A stretch of 64,000 nucleotides of DNA from Geothrix sp. (GCA_030681515.1 JAUXSE010000056.1:124001-188000), one strand, 5' to 3'; counted from the first letter of the stretch, positions 51,462 to 60,470 are shown. Made by a program: numbers and translations. The notes: generated by a model from the sequence alone, not told the origin.

Positions 51462-52514
51462 TCAGCCCCGGCCCCACCTGCCCGCAGGCTCCTCGATCCA
51501 CCGATGCACGGCCGCCGCGGCGAGGATCGCCAGCCCCAGCGCCAGGCTGAAACCCAGGCGTCCGCTGACATGGGGCGCCACCAGTTTCATGGTGAAGGGG
51601 TGCAGCAGGTAGAGGCCGAAGCTCCAGGCGCCCAGGCGCGCGAGCAGCTTGCCGAACCAGCCGGGTTCGCCATCCCGGGTGAAGGCCGCCAGGGCCACCA
51701 GCAGCGTCACCACGAGCAGGTACCGGTAGCGGATCCAGCCCGTCAGCGCCGTCATGTGATCGAAGAACTGCGGCGAAGGCCGCAGCAGGACCCATAGCAG
51801 CGGCAGGGCCAGCAGCAGGGTGACCTTGGGATCGAGCCGTTTCTCCGTGGTGGCGTGAATCCCCGCCAGCAGGGCCCCCCAGGCCAGGAGGAAGATCTGG
51901 TTGGGCGCCAGCACGTAGGTGTGGAAGCGGTTCCACTGTGCCTGTTCCATGACGCCGTGCAGCGTGGAAGGCAGACTCCAGGCCCACAGGCCCAGGGCCA
52001 GCGCCACCAGGAACCCGAGCCCGCCCTTCTCGCGCAGCCAGGCCAGGGCCGGATAGGCGAAGTAGAGCAGGGCCACCAGCCCCACATACCACCCCCCGGT
52101 CACCAGGGCGAGATTGGGCTGGATGGCGCCAAAGGTGAAGGTCAGGTTTTCGAGGATGCGCACCCAGGTGGGCTCCGGCCCCATGCCCAGACGGAAAGCC
52201 ACGTTCAGGGCACAGGCCAGATAGAACACCGGTGCCAGCCGCAGGAACCGCCGCATCCAGAAGCGGCCCAGGCCCTCCTTCCGAAGGCGCGGCCAGGGCG
52301 TCGTCCGGAACAGCAGGAAGCCGCTCAGCACGAAGAACGCCGACACGCCGTAGTTCCCCAGCCGCGCCATGGCCATGTTCATGCCCGAGCCCGATAGCGA
52401 CAGGTCAAACCATACGCTCAGGTGGTACACCGCCACGCAAAGCGCCAGGATGCCCCGGAGGGGATCCAGCAGGCCGAGGCGGGTGGCCTTGCTTGGTTCA
52501 GTGGCCACGGACAC
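51462..52514 (-). CDS. Acyltransferase family 3 membrane protein
   Basis: 350 residues with about ten hydrophobic segments. The family opening LLDPLRGILALCVAVYHLSV contains the catalytic His. FFVLSGFLLFR and RRFLRLAPVFYLACAL follow, as in OafA/NodX-type O-acyltransferases that decorate lipopolysaccharide, peptidoglycan or other glycans. It stands alone, convergent with the hydrolase gene. Confidence 0.9.
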   Translation of the reverse strand: MSVATEPSKATRLGLLDPLRGILALCVAVYHLSVWFDLSLSGSGMNMAMARLGNYGVSAFFVLSGFLLFRTTPWPRLRKEGLGRFWMRRFLRLAPVFYLACALNVAFRLGMGPEPTWVRILENLTFTFGAIQPNLALVTGGWYVGLVALLYFAYPALAWLREKGGLGFLVALALGLWAWSLPSTLHGVMEQAQWNRFHTYVLAPNQIFLLAWGALLAGIHATTEKRLDPKVTLLLALPLLWVLLRPSPQFFDHMTALTGWIRYRYLLVVTLLVALAAFTRDGEPGWFGKLLARLGAWSFGLYLLHPFTMKLVAPHVSGRLGFSLALGLAILAAAAVHRWIEEPAGRWGRG

Positions 52515-52534
52515 CCCAATGTGGAAGAGCCATT

Positions 52535-52751
52535 AACCGCAGATGACGCAGATGGCACAGATAAAAGCCAAGGAAGGTCCCCCAGATTCACACAGGTTAA
52601 ATTCACGGATCACGGATTTGTTCTGGGGGCCCCATCTTGCTCAGAAAGCCATTTGTGGCTATGACTTTTTGGGTGCTTTGCGGTGGATCGTGGCATCTCC
52701 CCTCCCTCCACCGCTGAACCCTGGGGCCCTCCATCTGCGTCATCTGCGGTT
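52535..52751. repeat. 217-bp element bounded by perfect 21-bp inverted repeats
   Basis: The arm 52535-52555 (starting AACCGCAGATGACGCAGATG) is exactly mirrored by 52731-52751. Each arm contains the tandem unit GCAGATGAC. An inner pair CCCCCAGA / TCTGGGGG is also visible. No gene fits inside. The arms look like the ACGCAGATG-type intergenic repeats I recall from several bacterial phyla; that likeness is from memory and unverified. It has the form of a MITE or a two-headed REP element. Confidence 0.8.
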
Positions 52752-52782
52752 TCAAATTCCTTACCCGCCTTGATGCTCTGAG

Positions 52783-53817
52783 CTACCGGTAGCTCACCAC
52801 GCCGGTCCCCTGCACCAGGCGCCCCAGCACCCAGGCGGGTTCCTCGTTGGCGTGGAGGCCGGCGAGGACTTCGGCCACGTGGCCGGCCTTCACGATGAGC
52901 ACCATGCCCACGCCCAGGTTCAGGGCCTGGCGGGCATCGTTCATGCCGAGGTCGCCCTTCTCCATGAGGAAGCGGAAGAGGGCCGGGATCTGCCAGCTGG
53001 CGGTATCTATCTCGGCATCCAGCGTCTCCGGCAGCACGCGGGGGATGTTGTCCGTGAGGCCGCCGCCGGTGATGTGGGCCATGGCCACCAGCTGGCCCGC
53101 CTTCACCAGGGGCAGGACCGGCGCCAGGTAGCTGCGGTGGATGGCCAGCAGGGCCTGGGCCACGGTCTGGGAGGTGCCCGGCAGGGTGTCGTGGACATCG
53201 AGCTGCTCCAGCTCGAAGCAGACCTTGCGGGCCAGGGAGTAGCCGTTGGTGTGCAGGCCCGAGCTGGGCAGGCCGATGAGCACATCGCCCGCGGCCATGG
53301 CCTCCAGGCGCGGCAGCAGGTCCGCCTCGGCCACCACGCCCACGATGGTGCCGGCCACATCCACTTCGCCGGTCGCGTAGACGCCCGGCATCTCCGCCAG
53401 TTCGCCGCCCAGGATGGCGCAGCCCGCGGCCTGGCAGGCGGTGGCCATGCCCTTGACGATCTGCTCGATGACCTCGGGCTCCAGCCGCTGGGCCGCGATG
53501 TAGTCCAGGAAGAAGAGGGGCCGGGCGCCCTGCACCAGGATGTCGTTGATGCAGTGGTTCACCAGGTCCTGGCCCACCGTATCCCAGATGCCGGCCCGGC
53601 GGGCCACCTTCATCTTGGTGCCCACGCCGTCCATGCTGCTCACGAGGATGGGCTTCGCCTCGGGGAACCGGGCGTCGAAGAGACCGCCGAAGAGGCCGAT
53701 ATCGCTGCGGACGCCGGGGGTCCGGGTGGCCTTCACGTGGGGCTTGATGCGCTTCAGCGCCTCGTCCTGGCGGTGGATGTCCACGCCGCTGGACGCGTAA
53801 CTGACCTTCTCGCTCAT
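52783..53817 (-). CDS. purM: Phosphoribosylformylglycinamidine cyclo-ligase (AIR synthetase)
   Basis: 344 residues from ATG 53817 with GGAGGGG upstream. YASSGVDIHRQDEALKRIKP, SSMDGVGTKMKVA, GQDLVNHCINDILVQGARP and the C-terminal ITGGGLTDNIPRVLP are all conserved. It performs the ATP-dependent ring closure of FGAM to AIR in purine synthesis. No other pur gene is adjacent. Confidence 0.97.
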   Translation of the reverse strand: MSEKVSYASSGVDIHRQDEALKRIKPHVKATRTPGVRSDIGLFGGLFDARFPEAKPILVSSMDGVGTKMKVARRAGIWDTVGQDLVNHCINDILVQGARPLFFLDYIAAQRLEPEVIEQIVKGMATACQAAGCAILGGELAEMPGVYATGEVDVAGTIVGVVAEADLLPRLEAMAAGDVLIGLPSSGLHTNGYSLARKVCFELEQLDVHDTLPGTSQTVAQALLAIHRSYLAPVLPLVKAGQLVAMAHITGGGLTDNIPRVLPETLDAEIDTASWQIPALFRFLMEKGDLGMNDARQALNLGVGMVLIVKAGHVAEVLAGLHANEEPAWVLGRLVQGTGVVSYR

Positions 53818-53949
53818 GACCCCTCCGCAATCGCCCATGATCCCACAGGGCCCCGTTCGGATTCTTTCGCGATTTCAAGCAAGCCTGGACCGCGAAAAGC
53901 CGCCGAAGACCGCGAAAGCTTCGGAAATAGGCCTATCCTTGGAAGAGCC

Positions 53950-54627
53950 ATGACTCCCCTCAGCATCAACGCCATCGGTCCGGCCACCTTGAGTGCGCTG
54001 GGCGCCCTGCGGCCGGTGCCGGCCCCGACGGTCCCGGCCACCCCGAACGGCAACGCTGCGGGGGCCACGGCACTGTCCATCCAGGATCTGGCCCAGGGTC
54101 TGTTCCAGCGGACCCTCCAGTCGGCCACCCTCTTCCCCGTGGCCGAACCGGCGGCGGGAAGCATCGGTCTGGCCCAGCAAGCCACCGCCTCCCTGCTGGC
54201 GGCCCTGAGCGCTCCCCAGGCCACCGCGACGGCCACCCCCGCCCCCGACGCCATGACGAATCCGGCCGCGGTCCAGGCCCCGGGCATTCCCCCCGCCCCG
54301 CCTCCCCCGGCCACCGTTCTCCGGGACCTCCCGGCCACTCAGGACGCCTTTGCGACCAGTTCGAGCCTGGACTTCGCCCTCCAGACCGCCCTGCGCTTCG
54401 GGGCCGGCGTCGCCGCCCAGGCCTTCCCGGCCCCGGTGGCCGCGGACCTGGGGGCGGGCCTGGTGCGGGACGCCATGGCGGTGCCGCGCATCCGGAACCT
54501 CCAGCCCCATGCCGGCGGCCCCGGCCCCGAAGCCTTCGCCCGGCCCGAGGCGGCCCAGCGGGCCCTGCGGACCTACGTGGCCAGCCCGGCAGCCCAGGGC
54601 TCCACTAGCCTGGACCTGATGGCCTGA
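53950..54627 (+). CDS. Ala/Pro-rich hypothetical protein
   Basis: 225 residues from ATG 53950 with GGAAG upstream. Very rich in Ala, Pro and Thr with a proline run (PPAPPPPATVLRDLP). No signal peptide, membrane helix or known domain. Two better ordered stretches, ALSIQDLAQGLFQRTLQSAT and SLDFALQTALRFGAGVAAQA, may be helices. The antisense frame is also open, as is common at this GC content; the ribosome site and the tight 55-base gap to folE favour this strand. Confidence 0.55.
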   Translation: MTPLSINAIGPATLSALGALRPVPAPTVPATPNGNAAGATALSIQDLAQGLFQRTLQSATLFPVAEPAAGSIGLAQQATASLLAALSAPQATATATPAPDAMTNPAAVQAPGIPPAPPPPATVLRDLPATQDAFATSSSLDFALQTALRFGAGVAAQAFPAPVAADLGAGLVRDAMAVPRIRNLQPHAGGPGPEAFARPEAAQRALRTYVASPAAQGSTSLDLMA

Positions 54628-54682
54628 GGGCGGTCCCATCGGAGGTACCCACAAGTCCCTGGGGGCGTAGACTGACCGGACC

Positions 54683-55246
54683 ATGACCGCTCCGTCCGCC
54701 CTGTCCGTTGACCGTGTCGCCGCCGAGGCCGCCGTCCGCGCCCTGCTGCGCAGCTTTGGACAGGATCCGGAGGCGCCCGAACTGAAAGACACCCCGCGCC
54801 GGGTGGCGGAGTTCTGGGCCGAGCGGCTGGCGGGCTACGGCCTGGACTTGGCCGCCGAACTGAAGCCCCTGCCCGGCGTCCTCCCGCCCGTGCCCGTCAT
54901 CCTCGAGCGCATCCCCTTCGTGAGCACCTGCGAGCATCACCTGGCCCCCTTCGAAGGCCACGCCACCCTCGGCTACCTCCCAGGCGAGGGCGGCACCGTG
55001 GGCCTGTCCAAGCTCGTGCGCGTGGTGCAGGCCTACGCCTGGCGCCTGCAGGTGCAGGAGCGCATGGCCCAGCAGATCGCCGACGCCCTGCAGACCCACC
55101 TGCGCCCGGCCGCCTGGGGCGTCCAGCTCGTGGCCGTCCATACCTGCATGGGCCACCGCGGCGTGAAGACCCCCGGCGTGCCCGTACGGACGACGCTGCT
55201 GGGCGGCGCCTGGGAGGCCCATCCCCCCGCCCCGTTCCGGGTCTGA
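54683..55246 (+). CDS. folE: GTP cyclohydrolase I
   Basis: 187 residues. TPRRVAEFWAERLAGY, the zinc ligands Cys-Glu-His-His in FVSTCEHHLAPFEG, GLSKLVRVVQAYAWRLQVQE and the last zinc Cys in HTCMGHRGVK are intact. It makes dihydroneopterin triphosphate for folate or queuosine-type pterins. No clear Shine-Dalgarno at ATG 54683, but the homology begins soon after. Confidence 0.96.
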   Translation: MTAPSALSVDRVAAEAAVRALLRSFGQDPEAPELKDTPRRVAEFWAERLAGYGLDLAAELKPLPGVLPPVPVILERIPFVSTCEHHLAPFEGHATLGYLPGEGGTVGLSKLVRVVQAYAWRLQVQERMAQQIADALQTHLRPAAWGVQLVAVHTCMGHRGVKTPGVPVRTTLLGGAWEAHPPAPFRV

Positions 55247-55293
55247 GCCCCTGTGCGCTTCCGACCCTGGATGGCCTCCTTGCATCCCTTGCG

Positions 55294-55640
55294 ATGCTGC
55301 CCGGGATCGCGCAGGGCCGCCCGTCTGATAAACGGATTGCGGCGCATGCGGTCGCGGCGATGGCGAAGCGCGGGATCAACGGCCTGGCCATGGCCATCGT
55401 CGAGGGTGGCAGAACGAAATATGTGAACAGCTGGGGCATCCGCAACGCCCGCAGCGAGCCGCTCACGCCTGACACGGTCATGTACGGGGGCCTCCCTGAC
55501 CAAAGCCGTGTTTGCCTACACGGTCATGCAACTGGTTGACGAGGGGTTCCTTGCGCAGACCCTTGCCTTCGGTAAAAAAGATGGTTTTCACGCCTGGCTC
55601 CGGGCTGAACCTGAGCTCCGTCAAGGGCCGGGGATCGTTT
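55294..55640 (+). pseudogene. Frameshifted and truncated serine beta-lactamase-family gene
   Basis: Frame one (55294-55490) reads MAKRGINGLAMAIVEGG then YVNSWGIRNARSEPLTPDTV, as in class C beta-lactamase-like hydrolases. At a run of five G's (55486-55490) homology moves to the next frame: ASLTKAVFAYTVMQLVDEGF, holding the SxxK catalytic motif. Removing one G restores MYGASLTK. Soon after VDEGF the similarity ends and the remaining two-thirds of the domain are missing, so it is broken even without the frameshift. The region from here to 55911 is otherwise AT-rich and empty. Confidence 0.8.
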
Positions 55641-55911
55641 TCGGGCGCTCGACAAGGGCCCTGCGACCCGTAAGTCCCCTAAAGGGTCGGCAGGCAAAAT
55701 GGATTCACCATTCGAATTGATCTTGATGGTCCTTCGTTTTGATTGAATACTCGGCCTGATTGAATCAATCAATCCCGTTTAATCTATTTATAATTAATTA
55801 TTTAGCTTTTTGGAACAGATGGTGCAGTCCTATCAGCGTGAGGCCTCTACCCCCCCCCGGCGGACCCCGATTCCCGGTTGTTCGCCACGCCTCCCTGACA
55901 AAGGACCAACC

Positions 55912-57021
55912 ATGCTCATGGGTTTGAAATCGTCTGCTTTTCAACTAGGAGCGGCATCGTTCCTGCTCTTCTCGCTCGTCGCCTGCAGTTCCAGTGACTC
56001 GCCCGCGCCAATCGTCGCAACGACGACCCAGCCCGCCGTCGCCTCCACCACGCCCGCCGCTGGCGCCATTGGTGTGGCGCCCAACGGGAATCTCAGCGTC
56101 ACCTTCAGCCAGGCGATGAACCCCGCCTCCCTCAACACCAGCACCTTCACCCTGGCCTCCGGAACACCGGCGGTGGCGGTGGCGGGGACCGTGATCTATG
56201 CCGGCTCGACGGCGACGTTCTGGCCCGGTGCCCACCTCGCCAGCAACACGATGTACACCGCCACGATCACCACCGGCGCCATGTCCGCCGCCGGCATGGC
56301 CATATCCGCGATGCACGCCTGGACCTTCACCACCGGCACCACCCTGACGGCCGGGCTTCCGGTGAACCTCGGGACCGCCGGTACCTATGTGATTCTCGCC
56401 AAAAGCGGGATCTCCACGGTGCCTGCCTCGGCCGTCACGGGAAACCTGGGGCTCAGCCCCGCCGCCGCCAGCTTCATCACGGGATTCTCGCTGATCGCGG
56501 ATGCCACGAACGTGTTCTCGACCTCCCCGCAGGTGACCGGGAAGATCTACGCGGCGGACTACGCAGCACCCACGCCCTCCAACCTGACCACCGCGGTGGG
56601 CGACATGCAGACAGCCTTCACCGATGCCGCGGGCCGCGCGCCCGATGTCACCGAGCTCGGCGCCGGCAACATCGGCGGGATGACCCTGGCCCCCAAGGTC
56701 TACAAGTGGGGCACCAGCCTCCTGATCCCCACGGATGTCACGCTCAATGGCAGCGCCACGGATGTGTGGATCTTCCAGATCGCCCAGAACCTCACCATGA
56801 GCAGTGCCGCGAAAGTCCTTCTGACAGGCGGCGCCTTACCCAAGAACGTGTTCTGGCAGGTCGCCGGCGCCGTGGATCTCGGCACCACGTCGCACTGCGA
56901 GGGCATCCTTCTGACGCAAACGGCCATCAACCTGCGGACGGGCGCCTCGGTCAACGGCCGGCTGCTCGCGCAGACCGCGGTCACCATCGATGGCAGCACC
57001 GTCGTGGAGCCCGCGCCTTAG
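55912..57021 (+). CDS. Ice-binding-like (DUF3494) lipoprotein with Ig-like domain
   Basis: 369 residues from ATG 55912 with AAGGA upstream. Lipobox LVAC after a hydrophobic signal. Residues 25-130 form a Big_5-type Ig-like domain (STTPAAGAIGVAPNGNLSVT, ATFWPGAHLASNTMYTATIT). The rest is a DUF3494 beta-helix: VNLGTAGTYVILAKSGISTV, LTAVGDMQTAFTDA-like segment, GGMTLAPKVYKWGTSLLIPT and ALPKNVFWQVAGAVDLGTTS. Such domains bind ice in some organisms but are also found in surface adhesins. Confidence 0.88.
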   Translation: MLMGLKSSAFQLGAASFLLFSLVACSSSDSPAPIVATTTQPAVASTTPAAGAIGVAPNGNLSVTFSQAMNPASLNTSTFTLASGTPAVAVAGTVIYAGSTATFWPGAHLASNTMYTATITTGAMSAAGMAISAMHAWTFTTGTTLTAGLPVNLGTAGTYVILAKSGISTVPASAVTGNLGLSPAAASFITGFSLIADATNVFSTSPQVTGKIYAADYAAPTPSNLTTAVGDMQTAFTDAAGRAPDVTELGAGNIGGMTLAPKVYKWGTSLLIPTDVTLNGSATDVWIFQIAQNLTMSSAAKVLLTGGALPKNVFWQVAGAVDLGTTSHCEGILLTQTAINLRTGASVNGRLLAQTAVTIDGSTVVEPAP

Positions 57022-57282
57022 CCAGAGAACGCTCGAAGGGTCAACCGGACGGTTCCACCTCTCTCTGAGGTTGGGCAGGTCCGGTTGGCCCGGAAGGCCT
57101 TGATGAGCCCTTCGGTTGAAGCGGTTCAGAGGGGGCCCCTCAAGCCTCCGCACACCCCTGTGCAACGGTCGCTCAAACGACCATGTCAAAAAATGATTGG
57201 GGGTCAACAAGTGCCTGAAAATTAATAGTAAATGATCGTGCCACATCAATGAAATCCTAATCATACTTAAAGTGAGGTAATA

Positions 57283-58215
57283 ATGATTAAGTTCCATATA
57301 CAGAAGGCTTCATTCATATCGTTATGGATCGTAGGCAGCATGTTCAGCGGCTTGCCGATCCTCGCCGATTCAGACCATCACGCCCAATCATCCGATCGCC
57401 ATGACAACGGTTCGGATAGATCCTCTAAGGAGCAGAAAAAGCACCGTAACAAGCCTCCTGTCGTCAAGGCCGCAGTCGACCTTGGGGCCGCTGCCACCTT
57501 TGGTTTGTTTGGTGGCGCCGCGGGGATGACCAACCAGGGTGTGTTCACCGTGATCAACGGGGACATCGGCACCACCGGTGCTTCCACCCTGATCACCGGC
57601 TTCCATGACCGGAGCGCCGTCTATACGGAAACGCCCCTCAACATCGGTGCCGTGAACGGAACGATCTATACCGCCACCGCGCCTGTGGGTTCGGTCCCCA
57701 GCGTGATGGCCTCGGCGGTCGCCCTCGCCACCCAAACCGCCTTCGACAACCTGTCTCCCGCCGCCCTTCCCGGTGGCCTGGATGTGTCGTCCTTGGGGGG
57801 TGGTGCCGGTGAACTCGGCAACCGTACCCTCGCCCCCGGCATCTACTGCTCCGCGCCTGGCTCCTATTCCATTCAGGGCGGCGATCTCACCCTTGATGGC
57901 AAGGGCAATCCCAATGCAGTCTGGGTCTTCCAGATGGCCTCCACCCTCACGGTGGGCGGCCCCGGAGCGGCCTTCCCCCAGAGCGTCATCCTGAAGAACG
58001 GCGCTCAGGCCAAGAACGTCTTCTGGCAGGTCGGCAGCTCCGCCACGATCAATGAAGCGGGCGGCGGTACCATGGTGGGAACGATCATCTCCTACGCGAC
58101 CACCACGGTCTCCACGGCCGGCAACGTCACCATCGTGACCCTGAATGGGCGAGCCCTGGCCCTGAATGCCTCGGTGACGCTGGTGAACACCCACGTCAAC
58201 CTGCCCGCGCTGTGA
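57283..58215 (+). CDS. Secreted ice-binding-like (DUF3494) protein
   Basis: 310 residues from ATG 57283 with GAGG upstream. Signal peptide (SLWIVGSMFSGLPILADS), then a His/Asp/Lys-rich linker (DHHAQSSDRHDNGSDRSSKE). The DUF3494 beta-helix follows: AVDLGAAATFGLFGGAAGMT, INGDIGTTGASTLITGF, LAPGIYCSAPGSYSIQGGDL and AQAKNVFWQVGSSATINEAG. It is a paralogue of the upstream lipoprotein without the Ig-like part. A long hairpin closes the unit. Confidence 0.88.
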   Translation: MIKFHIQKASFISLWIVGSMFSGLPILADSDHHAQSSDRHDNGSDRSSKEQKKHRNKPPVVKAAVDLGAAATFGLFGGAAGMTNQGVFTVINGDIGTTGASTLITGFHDRSAVYTETPLNIGAVNGTIYTATAPVGSVPSVMASAVALATQTAFDNLSPAALPGGLDVSSLGGGAGELGNRTLAPGIYCSAPGSYSIQGGDLTLDGKGNPNAVWVFQMASTLTVGGPGAAFPQSVILKNGAQAKNVFWQVGSSATINEAGGGTMVGTIISYATTTVSTAGNVTIVTLNGRALALNASVTLVNTHVNLPAL

Positions 58216-58251
58216 GGCGGGACGGTTTCATGTCGTAGAAGACCAAGAAAC

Positions 58252-58290
58252 AGGGAGACAGCCTGATTGAATCGATCAGGCTGTCTCCCT
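58252..58290 (+). terminator. Strong hairpin after the DUF3494 pair
   Basis: 16-bp perfect stem (58252-58267 with 58275-58290), seven-base loop, 37 bases past the stop. No T run follows. It shares the 13-base string GCCTGATTGAATC with 55754-55766. Confidence 0.65.
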
Positions 58291-58369
58291 TCGTGCAGCT
58301 CGACGCGCATCGCAGGGATGCACTCCCGACCCTCGCCGTGCTGGAATGGAACGGTTCCCCGGAGTCCCC

Positions 58370-58588
58370 ATGACCTTCAAGCCCCTCGCCGGACTGGCCC
58401 TCATCGCCCTGGGGGCGGCCTCGCTGGCCTGGCCGGAATTCAGCTACACGAAGGACAGCCACGACGCCAAGCTGGGCCCCCTGGAGTTCACGCTGAAGGA
58501 GAAGGAGACAGTGCGCGTCCCTGTGTGGGCCGGTCTGGCGGCCATCGCGGGGGGAACGCTGCTGCTGTGGCGGCGGAAGCAGGGTTGA
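58370..58588 (+). CDS. Small two-helix membrane protein
   Basis: 72 residues from ATG 58370 with GGAG upstream. Helix one FKPLAGLALIALGAASLAWP, a 25-residue charged loop (KDSHDAKLGPLEFTLKEKET), helix two VWAGLAAIAGGTLLLWRRK. I do not recall a family name, though small proteins of this layout are widespread. Five bases separate it from the flavin reductase gene, so the two are likely co-transcribed. Confidence 0.75.
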   Translation: MTFKPLAGLALIALGAASLAWPEFSYTKDSHDAKLGPLEFTLKEKETVRVPVWAGLAAIAGGTLLLWRRKQG

Positions 58589-58592
58589 TCCC

Positions 58593-59129
58593 ATGCGCAT
58601 CCTCGCCCTGTCGGGCAGCCTGCGGGCCCAGTCGCTGAATACGCTCTTGCTGCACGAGGCGGCCCGGCTCGCCCCGCCCGGCCTGGAGATCACCTGCTGG
58701 GAGGGCCTGGACGACCTGCCCCACTACAGCCCTGAACGCGACACCGATCCCCCGCCCCCGCCGGTGGCCGAATTGCGGGGCCGCATCGCCGAGGCCGATG
58801 CCCTGCTCATCTGCACCCCCGAGTACATCCACGCCATGCCCGCGGTGCTGAAGAACCTGCTGGAGTGGGTGGTGTCCTCTGGCGCTTGCATGGGCAAGCC
58901 CACGGCGGCCTGGAGCGTATCGCCCTCCCTGGAAGGCGGCGCCCGGGCCCATGCGTCCCTGGTCCACACGCTGGAGGTGATGTCGGCGCGGGTGGTTCCG
59001 GAGGCTTCGCTTTGCCTGACCCTGGCCCGCTCGGGGCTGGATGCGGCGGGCAAGCTGAGCGATCCGGTCCAGGCGGATCGGCTTCGCGGGGCCCTGGAAG
59101 CCCTGGCCACCGCTGTGGAGGCGCCATGA
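58593..59129 (+). CDS. NADPH-dependent FMN reductase-type flavoprotein
   Basis: 178 residues. The flavodoxin-like fold has phosphate-binding SGSLRAQSLNTLLL at the N-terminus and the isoalloxazine-contact motif CTPEYIHAMPAVLKNLLEWV. This is the SsuE/ChrR/YieF group that reduces FMN, quinones or chromate. Its stop overlaps the next ATG by four bases. Confidence 0.9.
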   Translation: MRILALSGSLRAQSLNTLLLHEAARLAPPGLEITCWEGLDDLPHYSPERDTDPPPPPVAELRGRIAEADALLICTPEYIHAMPAVLKNLLEWVVSSGACMGKPTAAWSVSPSLEGGARAHASLVHTLEVMSARVVPEASLCLTLARSGLDAAGKLSDPVQADRLRGALEALATAVEAP

Positions 59130-59608
59130 CCGGAAGCAGCGCCGAGACCCCCATCCGCATCGTCGTGGATGCCGACGCCTGCCCGGTGAAGGACGAGATC
59201 TTCCGCGTGGCGACGCGCTACGGGCTGAAGGTGCTGCTGGTGTCCAACTCACCGCTGCGGATCCCGCGCAATCCGCTGTTCGAGTCCGTGGTGGTGGCCA
59301 AGGGCCAGTTCGACGGGGCCGACGACTGGATCGTGGAGCAGATCACGGCCACGGACATCGCCGTCACGGGGGATATCCCCCTGGCGGCGCGCTGCCTGGA
59401 AAAAGGTGCCCGGGCCCTGGATGCCAAGGGCCGCGTCTACGCGCCCGACTCCATCGGCGACGCCCTGGCCAGCCGTGAGCTGATGGCCCACCTGCGGGCC
59501 ATGGGGGAGCTGGGCGGCGGCCCCCCGCCCTTCTCCGACCGGGACCGTTCGACCTTTCTGCAGCGCCTGGATGACCTCATCCAGGCGCTGCGGCGCGCAA
59601 GGCGGTAG
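59126..59608 (+). CDS. YaiI/YqxD family (DUF188) protein
   Basis: 160 residues from ATG 59126, overlapping the previous stop (ATGA). IRIVVDADACPVKDEIFRVA, GADDWIVEQITATDIAVTGD and IPLAARCLEKGARALDAKGR define the family, a PIN/NYN-like fold with conserved acidic residues. A nuclease role is presumed, not shown. Confidence 0.93.
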   Translation: MTGSSAETPIRIVVDADACPVKDEIFRVATRYGLKVLLVSNSPLRIPRNPLFESVVVAKGQFDGADDWIVEQITATDIAVTGDIPLAARCLEKGARALDAKGRVYAPDSIGDALASRELMAHLRAMGELGGGPPPFSDRDRSTFLQRLDDLIQALRRARR

Positions 59609-59659
59609 ACTCAGCAGAGTGCTGGATCAGCTGCAACCTCTTTCGTGATCGGACTCGCC

Positions 59660-59845
59660 ATGGCCAGGAAACCCAACTACAACTTCGAGAAGCGCCAGAA
59701 GGATCTGGCCCGCATCAAGAAGAAGGAAGAGAAGCTGCAGAAGAAGGCCCTGAAGAAGGATGCCCTGGGCAACGACATCCCGGACACCGAAGAGACGGAA
59801 GGGACCGAAGAGACCACCGAAGCGGGCGAATCCGAAAATCCCTAG
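59660..59845 (+). CDS. Small highly charged conserved-type protein
   Basis: 61 residues starting MARKPNYNFEKRQKDLARIK. The front is Lys-rich and helical, and the tail is an acidic Glu/Thr-rich stretch (DTEETEGTEETTEAGESE). Short proteins beginning MARKPNYxFEKRQ are common in Proteobacteria and elsewhere, with no known function. Frame and composition support a real gene; the ribosome site is weak. Confidence 0.7.
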   Translation: MARKPNYNFEKRQKDLARIKKKEEKLQKKALKKDALGNDIPDTEETEGTEETTEAGESENP

Positions 59846-60008
59846 GGCGGCTCTCGACATTTCGCGGATCAGGCTCTCGGCCCGTCGGGAGCCATGGGAG
59901 ATCAGGAGATCCAAGAATCGGTTAAGCATACAAATATTTTGACTTATTGAATTGGCACAAGGATCGCTCTACCTTGGAGTCGCCGAGCGCGGCCTTTCAG
60001 GAGACGCC

Positions 60009-60437
60009 ATGTCCTTCCCCGAATCCAAGACCCATCTGAACCTCAAGGCCGCCTTCGCCGGTGAAAGCCAGGCGAACCGCCGCTACACCTGGATGGCCCA
60101 GGTGGCTGAGAAGGAAGGGCTCCAGGAGGTGGCGGACCTCTTCAAGCACAGCGCCGATGGCGAAACGGGCCACGCCCTGAAGCACCTGATGTTCCTGGCC
60201 GAACAGGCCGGCGACCCCGCCACGGGCATGCCCCTGGGCGATTCGCTGACCAACCTGAAATCCGCGGTGGCCGGCGAGACCTACGAGTACACGGACATGT
60301 ATCCCGAGTTCACCCGCGTGGCCAGGGAAGAGGGCTACACCGAGATCGCCGCCTGGTTCGAAACCCTGGCCAAGGTGGAGCGCTTCCACGCCGGCCGCTT
60401 CCAGGACGCCCTCACCAAACTCGAGGCCGCCAGGTAG
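60009..60437 (+). CDS. Rubrerythrin-family diiron protein lacking rubredoxin domain
   Basis: 142 residues from ATG 60009 with AGGAG upstream. Ferritin-like helices carry the iron ligands: Glu in FAGESQANRRY, ExxH in DGETGHALKHL, Glu in AGETYEYTDMYPEF and ExxH in KVERFHAGRF. The C-terminal rubredoxin CPxCG domain of classical rubrerythrin is absent. It reduces hydrogen peroxide in anaerobes and microaerophiles. First of a stress-gene run with catalase, Dps and SOD on the same strand. Confidence 0.92.
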   Translation: MSFPESKTHLNLKAAFAGESQANRRYTWMAQVAEKEGLQEVADLFKHSADGETGHALKHLMFLAEQAGDPATGMPLGDSLTNLKSAVAGETYEYTDMYPEFTRVAREEGYTEIAAWFETLAKVERFHAGRFQDALTKLEAAR

Positions 60438-60470
60438 TCCTTTCCCCACCCATCCACCCGGGAGGTTCCC

